Source: CAZEHJ01 sp964512485 (GTDB lineage: Bacteria; Bacteroidota; Rhodothermia; Rhodothermales; UBA10348). Taken from it: a DNA stretch of 17,758 nt. Every line of letters starts with the position of its first letter. Positions within the stretch are counted from its first letter, which is position 1. Below are positions 14,513 to 17,758 of this stretch, in pieces. The stretch is taken from assembly GCA_964512485.1 (NCBI GenBank), contig CAZEHJ010000074.1:1-17758 (forward strand), given 5' to 3'. The position numbers and the translations under genes are program-made. The notes under the pieces were generated by a model, which did no database searches, had not been told where the DNA came from, and saw nothing but the letters and a program-made list of their open reading frames with translations.

Positions 14513-14952
14513 CCGCATCGAACACCATAGCGGAGAAGGCAGCTCAACTCGTCGATGAGTTCTCGATATTCGATGATTGGATGGATCGATATCAGTATCT
14601 GATTGACCTGGGAAAGGAATTGCCAGCTATTGATGATGACTATCGATCCGATGACTACAAAATAAGGGGATGCCAATCACAGGTTTGGCTTCAGCCGATT
14701 CCTCAAAACGACTCGATCAGCTTCAAAGCAGATTCAGATGCACAGATTACAAAAGGACTGATTGCGGTTCTGCTTCGGGTGTTCAATGGACAGCCGGCCA
14801 GAGAGGTGGCATCGGCTGATCTGTCGTTCCTGGATGACCTGGAACTCAAGGAGCACTTGTCTCCGACTCGGAAAAACGGACTTGATTCCATGCTGAAACA
14901 GATCCGAATGTATGCAGCCGCCATCGCCGCGAAATCAACATCAACATTATGA
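14509..14952 (+). CDS. sufE: Sulfur acceptor protein SufE
   Basis: SufE accepts persulfide sulfur from SufS on a conserved Cys and carries it to SufB. The 147-residue protein has the normal SufE length. Family motifs seen are DDWMDRYQYLIDLGKELP (about 23-40), the RGCQSQVWL segment with the reactive Cys55, KGLIAVLLRVFNGQPAREV, and the SPTRKNGLDSMLKQIR end segment. The start codon lies in the ATGA that ends sufS, and its own stop overlaps the next gene by ATGA. Production of SufS, SufE and SufT is therefore probably coupled, which suits proteins that work as partners. All identifying features are intact. Confidence 0.95.
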   Translation: MTASNTIAEKAAQLVDEFSIFDDWMDRYQYLIDLGKELPAIDDDYRSDDYKIRGCQSQVWLQPIPQNDSISFKADSDAQITKGLIAVLLRVFNGQPAREVASADLSFLDDLELKEHLSPTRKNGLDSMLKQIRMYAAAIAAKSTSTL

Positions 14953-15431
14953 GCGATATCCTACACCCTGAACAGGATCCATTTGAAGCAGCAGCTTCAG
15001 ACAGCGGTAGCGGTTCAACACCTTCCGGCCATCTTGTCGAGGCTTCATCTGCTCTCGCTTCTTCTGAAGAAGAAAAACCGCTCCCCGAAACGGAAGTCAA
15101 GGTCACCGAACCGACTGATTTTACCGACGAAGAGATAGAAGCACAGGTGGTCGAGGCGATCAAGACCGTCTTTGACCCTGAAATTCCGGTCAATGTCTAC
15201 GATCTCGGTCTGATTTACGGGATTCAAGTGAATCCGGATCGTACGGTGAACATCTCCATGACCCTCACAACGCCGAATTGTCCCGCAGCTGGTTTTCTGC
15301 CTGGTCAGGTTGAAATGAGAGTCAGACACGTGCCCTCGGTCGAGGATGCTCGGGTCGATATAACCTTTGACCCTCCTTTCACGCCGGACATGATGTCCGA
15401 AGAAGCCAAACTCGAACTGGGTTTTCTCTAG
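14949..15431 (+). CDS. sufT: SufT-type DUF59/MIP18-family Fe-S maturation protein
   Basis: DUF59 (MIP18) proteins in suf operons are known as SufT and help mature Fe-S proteins under demanding conditions. The 160-residue protein has an acidic, Ser/Glu/Pro-rich N-terminal extension (about 1-58) that is probably disordered. The DUF59 domain follows: DPEIPVNVYDLGLIYGI from 76, ISMTLTTPNCPAAGFLPGQV with the conserved Cys111, and PDMMSEEAKLELGFL at the end. The usual tryptophans of the WDPPWTPDMM motif are Phe140 and Phe144 here (FDPPFTPDMM). The start shares an ATGA overlap with sufE. It is the last gene of the operon and is followed 16 bases later by a strong terminator. The family is certain; the SufT name rests on context. 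Confidence 0.9.
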   Translation: MSDILHPEQDPFEAAASDSGSGSTPSGHLVEASSALASSEEEKPLPETEVKVTEPTDFTDEEIEAQVVEAIKTVFDPEIPVNVYDLGLIYGIQVNPDRTVNISMTLTTPNCPAAGFLPGQVEMRVRHVPSVEDARVDITFDPPFTPDMMSEEAKLELGFL

Positions 15432-15444
15432 AACCCGGACTCAG

Positions 15445-15478
15445 AAAGAGGGCCGCCCGAATGGGCGGCCCTCTTTTT
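15445..15478 (+). terminator. Intrinsic terminator of the suf operon
   Basis: GAGGGCCGCCC (15448-15458) and GGGCGGCCCTC (15463-15473) form a perfect 11-base GC-rich stem with a GAAT loop, followed by five T residues (15474-15478). A-rich bases before the stem (AAA at 15445-15447) could pair with the T run and give weaker termination in the opposite direction. It lies 16 bases after the sufT stop and 37 bases before the end of the convergent VOC gene, so it may serve both. Confidence 0.93.
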
Positions 15479-15510
15479 ATACAGGCACATCTGAATCGAA
15501 AAGGAATGGA

Positions 15511-16296
15511 TTACTCTTGAGGTATTGCGTATTGCATTCCCGCAACGATTCCTCCCTGGGGATCCGAAACCATGGTGAACTTGCCAACATCCGGCATATC
15601 CACGACGGGAAATAGAACTTTGCCCCCTTCTGCCTCAGCGGTTGCACAGAATGCATCGATATCGTTAACCGTAACGTACGCTCCCCAATGTGGAGGCATA
15701 TCTTCGGGCGAAACGCTCAAGATGCCGCCAATGCCTTCTTCGCCAATCTGAATGACGTTGTACGGGCCCTGAGACATTTCCTGAGTAACAATATTCCATC
15801 CGAACAAATCAGTGTAGAATTCTGTCGCTGCCGTGGCATCTGCGACCCTCAACTCGAACCAGGAGAAAGCGCCATGTAGCTGAAAGTTATCGGCCCAATC
15901 ACGCTGATGTGCTTCGTGATCTGGATCTTTGTAGGAAATGAGGCTGAATACTGCCCCGAATGGATCCTGAATCACTGCCATTCTTCCTACTTCTTCAACT
16001 GTAAAGGGCTCCGCCAATAGTGTCGCGCCACCTGCCACTGCTTTGGCCGCCGTGTCATCGACGCTCGTTACGGTCACATAGACGCCCCAATAAACGGGGA
16101 CGTCCGGCATCGGCAGCTTCATGATTCCGGCGACGGGTTGCCCGTTAACGTTGCCTACCGTGTATTCTCCGGTCGACATTTCCATTGTCATGGTATCCCA
16201 GCCGAAGAGAGCCTTGTAGAATGAAGTCGCCGCAGCAGCGTCTGTTGTCATCAGTTCTGCCCAGCTAATTGCACCGGGAGTCTGGATGGGTTTCAT
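15511..16296 (-). CDS. Two-domain VOC (glyoxalase/dioxygenase-fold) protein
   Basis: The protein has 261 residues and two tandem VOC (vicinal oxygen chelate) domains, about 8-123 and 141-258. The repeats are visible in GAISWAEL/GAFSWFEL, FYKALFGWDT/FYTDLFGWNI, YWGVYVTV/HWGAYVTV and DPFGAVF/DPQGGIV. VOC proteins bind metal ions and serve as glyoxalases, dioxygenases or antibiotic-binding proteins. Two-domain members like this are usually annotated as of unknown substrate, and I cannot assign one. The chosen start is the ATG at 16296, where the family N-terminus (MKPIQTPGAISWAEL) begins and an AGGTC lies about 8 bases before it. An in-frame extension to 16422 runs into the upstream hairpin and is rejected. 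It converges with sufT and shares a strong terminator region. Confidence 0.9.
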   Translation of the reverse strand: MKPIQTPGAISWAELMTTDAAAATSFYKALFGWDTMTMEMSTGEYTVGNVNGQPVAGIMKLPMPDVPVYWGVYVTVTSVDDTAAKAVAGGATLLAEPFTVEEVGRMAVIQDPFGAVFSLISYKDPDHEAHQRDWADNFQLHGAFSWFELRVADATAATEFYTDLFGWNIVTQEMSQGPYNVIQIGEEGIGGILSVSPEDMPPHWGAYVTVNDIDAFCATAEAEGGKVLFPVVDMPDVGKFTMVSDPQGGIVAGMQYAIPQE

Positions 16297-16390
16297 GATG
16301 ATGACCTGTATTTGTTGGTGGTTTTTGTTTGGGTGGAAACAGTGTACTGAATCAGGTCTGAATGAGAAATATGTGACATGTCCCAAAAGT

Positions 16391-16423
16391 TGTGGCCCGC
16401 CGGACGTTGTCCGGCGGGCCACA
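16391..16423 (-). terminator. Long perfect hairpin after the TPM-domain gene, probable terminator
   Basis: TGTGGCCCGCCGGAC (16391-16405) and GTCCGGCGGGCCACA (16409-16423) form a perfect 15-base stem with a three-base loop, in the gap between the VOC gene and the TPM gene. Read on the minus strand it lies 20 bases after the TPM stop and is followed by ACTTTTGGG, a short T-run, so it probably terminates the TPM transcript. The weak T-run leaves an mRNA-stabilising hairpin as an alternative. Confidence 0.7.
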
Positions 16424-16443
16424 CAATGACTTCATGAAGTGCC

Positions 16444-17106
16444 TTAGTCTTCTATTATGGGGCTGTCATCCAGTTCATTCTCATCATCTGAACGAATAGC
16501 CACGCCGGCCTTTTCAAGAAGGGATCCGCAGCGCTCAATCGCCGAAACAATCCCTGCTGTCGCTTTGCCGGACTTAATACCCATGACGATGTCCGAAACA
16601 ACATCAGCCCAGTCTTCCGGCGATACCTTTGAATTGATTCCAGAGTCTCCCAGAACTTCAACCCGGCGTTCGAAAAGCGACACGAGCAAAAGTATGCCTG
16701 TTCGTTCGCGAGTCCGAAATACTTCGTTTTCCAGAAATGCCTTCTGGGCCCTGCCGTGAACTGCGGTGACCAAAACATTTTCGGGAATCAACCATCGCCT
16801 CAACGCCGGCAATCCTCGAACCACGAGAGCAGCCAAAAGCGCACCAAGGACCATCAGAATCGGAGCAGACAACGGGGCGAAGCCTGATGTGGCGCCCCAG
16901 GCATCGCTCGACGTAAAAATCAGTTCGTTCGCAAGCAGACCGGGAAGAACACCGATCATGGCGCCTTTCCACAACGCTATCTCGTAACTGGCCGATGACC
17001 GGACAATTACCGGTACTATTTCACCGGATGTCCGCTTCTCAGCCGCCTCGACTGCTTTGCGAATTTCTTCTCTATCCTCATCGGAAAACAACGTACTTGT
17101 CGACAT
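16444..17106 (-). CDS. TPM-domain (COG3762-like) inner membrane protein
   Basis: The protein has 220 residues, matching TPM-domain (YgcG/Psb32-type) proteins of the COG3762 group. The N-terminal helix and strand (FSDEDREEIRKAVEAAEKRTSGEIVPVIVR, about 7-36) form the start of the domain. Two membrane segments follow at about 43-63 and 79-98. The domain resumes with AFLENEVFRTRERTGILLLVSLFERRVEVLGD (about 123-154) and ends with an acidic tail (DDENELDDSPIIED). The role of this family is unclear. Relatives are linked to photosystem repair or membrane quality control, but I would not assert a function here. The start ATG is preceded by GAAAGAGAGTGG, a plausible ribosome site. It is flanked on both sides by strong hairpins and appears to be its own transcription unit. 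Confidence 0.85.
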   Translation of the reverse strand: MSTSTLFSDEDREEIRKAVEAAEKRTSGEIVPVIVRSSASYEIALWKGAMIGVLPGLLANELIFTSSDAWGATSGFAPLSAPILMVLGALLAALVVRGLPALRRWLIPENVLVTAVHGRAQKAFLENEVFRTRERTGILLLVSLFERRVEVLGDSGINSKVSPEDWADVVSDIVMGIKSGKATAGIVSAIERCGSLLEKAGVAIRSDDENELDDSPIIED

Positions 17107-17170
17107 GCCACTCTCTTTCGTTTGGGCATATACTGCTTAACGTGTTTTTCGGTTCTGGTAGATCTACACC

Positions 17171-17258
17171 CGATCCGCTACCCGGTCCGGTCGACAGGTA
17201 CATTGCTGTTCGACAATTGAATGTCGGACATAAGACCGGGACCGGGTAGAGCAGATCG
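17171..17258. repeat. Nested inverted repeat in the 158-base gap between two minus-strand genes
   Basis: CTACCCGGTCCGGTC (17178-17192) pairs with 17234-17249 over 15 bases with one bulged G, flanked by CGATC (17171-17175) and GATCG (17254-17258). Inside lies a second stem, CGACA (17211-17215) with TGTCG (17222-17226). It is about 88 bases long with no T-run after either end, so it is not a standard intrinsic terminator. It could be a structured RNA element, a small mobile or repetitive palindrome, or a regulatory hairpin before the TPM gene. The structure is seen by eye; its stability was not calculated. Confidence 0.5.
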
Positions 17259-17273
17259 AAGTGATTACTTCGA
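17256..17273. repeat. Seven-base stem over the stop codon of the META lipoprotein gene
   Basis: TCGAAGT (17256-17262) and ACTTCGA (17267-17273) form a perfect stem with a GATT loop. The stop codon of the minus-strand META lipoprotein gene (17265-17267) falls in the loop and the first stem base. It directly abuts the larger nested repeat, so the two may form one composite 3' structure. Terminator function is possible but there is no poly-T run. Confidence 0.35.
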
Positions 17274-17711
17274 GGAAAACGTCAGGTATCCGTTTTCCTG
17301 CGTAGCAATTCTGAGTGATGCCTCGTCTGCCTGATAGGTACGGGCAGCCCGCATCCCATCCGCAAACAGTTCTGTGATTGGCTCTCCCCTGCAGTTTTCA
17401 TGGTATTCCACAGTCGAAACCGTGAATCCACCATTATCATTTACCTCATACAGACCTGAAACATCTCCACAGGAGGCTTCCCCGCTGAATCGACCGTTGT
17501 CGTCGAATTGCAAATCGACGCCGCGATCGGCAGCTTGTACAGTTTGAGTGCGGTAAAAAACAACTTCGAGTGTCCACTCTGAACCGTGCAGATGACGGTG
17601 TCTGTCATAATCGTCGTCTTCTTCGACGACGAGAATACATCCAGTGGCAACAAACGGGAGGACGACAGCAAATATCAACGCAAGAATTGCGTAGCGGTTT
17701 GTCAGCTTCAT
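17265..17711 (-). CDS. META-domain (DUF306-like) lipoprotein
   Basis: The protein has 148 residues and begins with a lipoprotein signal: MKLTNRY, a hydrophobic segment (AILALIFAVVLPFVA) and a lipobox ending at Cys25 (VATGC), followed by an acidic stretch (EEDDDYD) and HRHLHG. The rest resembles the META/HslJ-type domain: GSEWTLEVV (43-51), VDLQFDDNGRFSGEASCGDV (65-84) with the characteristic Gly-Cys region, and LYEVNDNGGFTV. Such domains occur in surface or periplasmic proteins of mostly unknown function and in the heat-shock protein HslJ. Cys81 and Cys107 in the domain could form a disulfide in the periplasm. AGAGGG stands a few bases before the ATG. It ends in the hairpins that precede the TPM gene and may be cotranscribed with it. 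Confidence 0.78.
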   Translation of the reverse strand: MKLTNRYAILALIFAVVLPFVATGCILVVEEDDDYDRHRHLHGSEWTLEVVFYRTQTVQAADRGVDLQFDDNGRFSGEASCGDVSGLYEVNDNGGFTVSTVEYHENCRGEPITELFADGMRAARTYQADEASLRIATQENGYLTFSSK

Positions 17712-17758
17712 TTCCCTCTACATTTAAGTGAATCATGACAGTTAACCGCGAACCCTTA

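Noticed and set aside
16297..16422. N-terminal extension of the VOC protein
   Set aside because: It would begin inside the terminator hairpin and lacks similarity to the VOC fold; the family start is at 16296.
1..17758. CRISPR arrays, tRNA/rRNA genes, IS elements or phage genes
   Set aside because: I saw no spaced direct repeats, cloverleaf or rRNA-like sequence, transposase or phage motif by eye; the genes are of housekeeping type.

Overview
The window is about half GC and densely coded. It looks like a chromosomal fragment from a Gram-negative, most likely aerobic bacterium in or near the Bacteroidota/Rhodothermota group. That placement is an inference from a Bacteroidota-style ClpC, several lipobox lipoproteins, a complete SUF pathway including a SufT-type protein, and mostly weak Shine-Dalgarno sites. 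No rRNA, tRNA, IS element, prophage gene or CRISPR array is visible, and no gene-free stretch exceeds 300 bases.

Layout from left to right. (1) Bases 1-2738: the 3' part of clpC on the + strand, cut at its 5' end by the window edge, with an unusual charged tail. (2) Bases 2756-6184, - strand: a complete fixABCX-type operon (ETF beta, ETF alpha, ETF-quinone oxidoreductase, ferredoxin). (3) Bases 6327-9017, + strand: a small outer-membrane-barrel-like protein, a HemW-type heme chaperone that appears to lack any ATG/GTG/TTG start, and two adjacent, translationally coupled DUF192 lipoproteins. (4) An A-type Fe-S carrier gene (9055-9405, - strand) diverges from the suf operon sufB-sufC-sufD-sufS-sufE-sufT (9678-15431, + strand), which ends in a very clear intrinsic terminator. 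(5) Bases 15511-17711, - strand: a two-domain VOC (glyoxalase-fold) protein, a TPM-domain membrane protein and a META-domain lipoprotein, separated by strong hairpins.

Functional theme. Much of the window concerns Fe-S clusters and redox. The SUF genes build Fe-S clusters, the A-type protein and SufT help deliver or mature them, FixX and FixC carry such clusters to the quinone pool, and HemW is itself a radical-SAM Fe-S enzyme relative. The fix operon has no nif genes beside it in this window, so nitrogen fixation cannot be inferred.

Most of the window is ordinary housekeeping. I see no clear case for a wholly new system. The points most worth a second look are the CTG-type start of hemW, the fix operon outside a visible diazotrophic context, the repeated TTTAGACT-type elements upstream of sufB, a palindrome in the fixA promoter region, the tandem DUF192 lipoproteins, the ClpC tail, and a nested inverted repeat near the right end.
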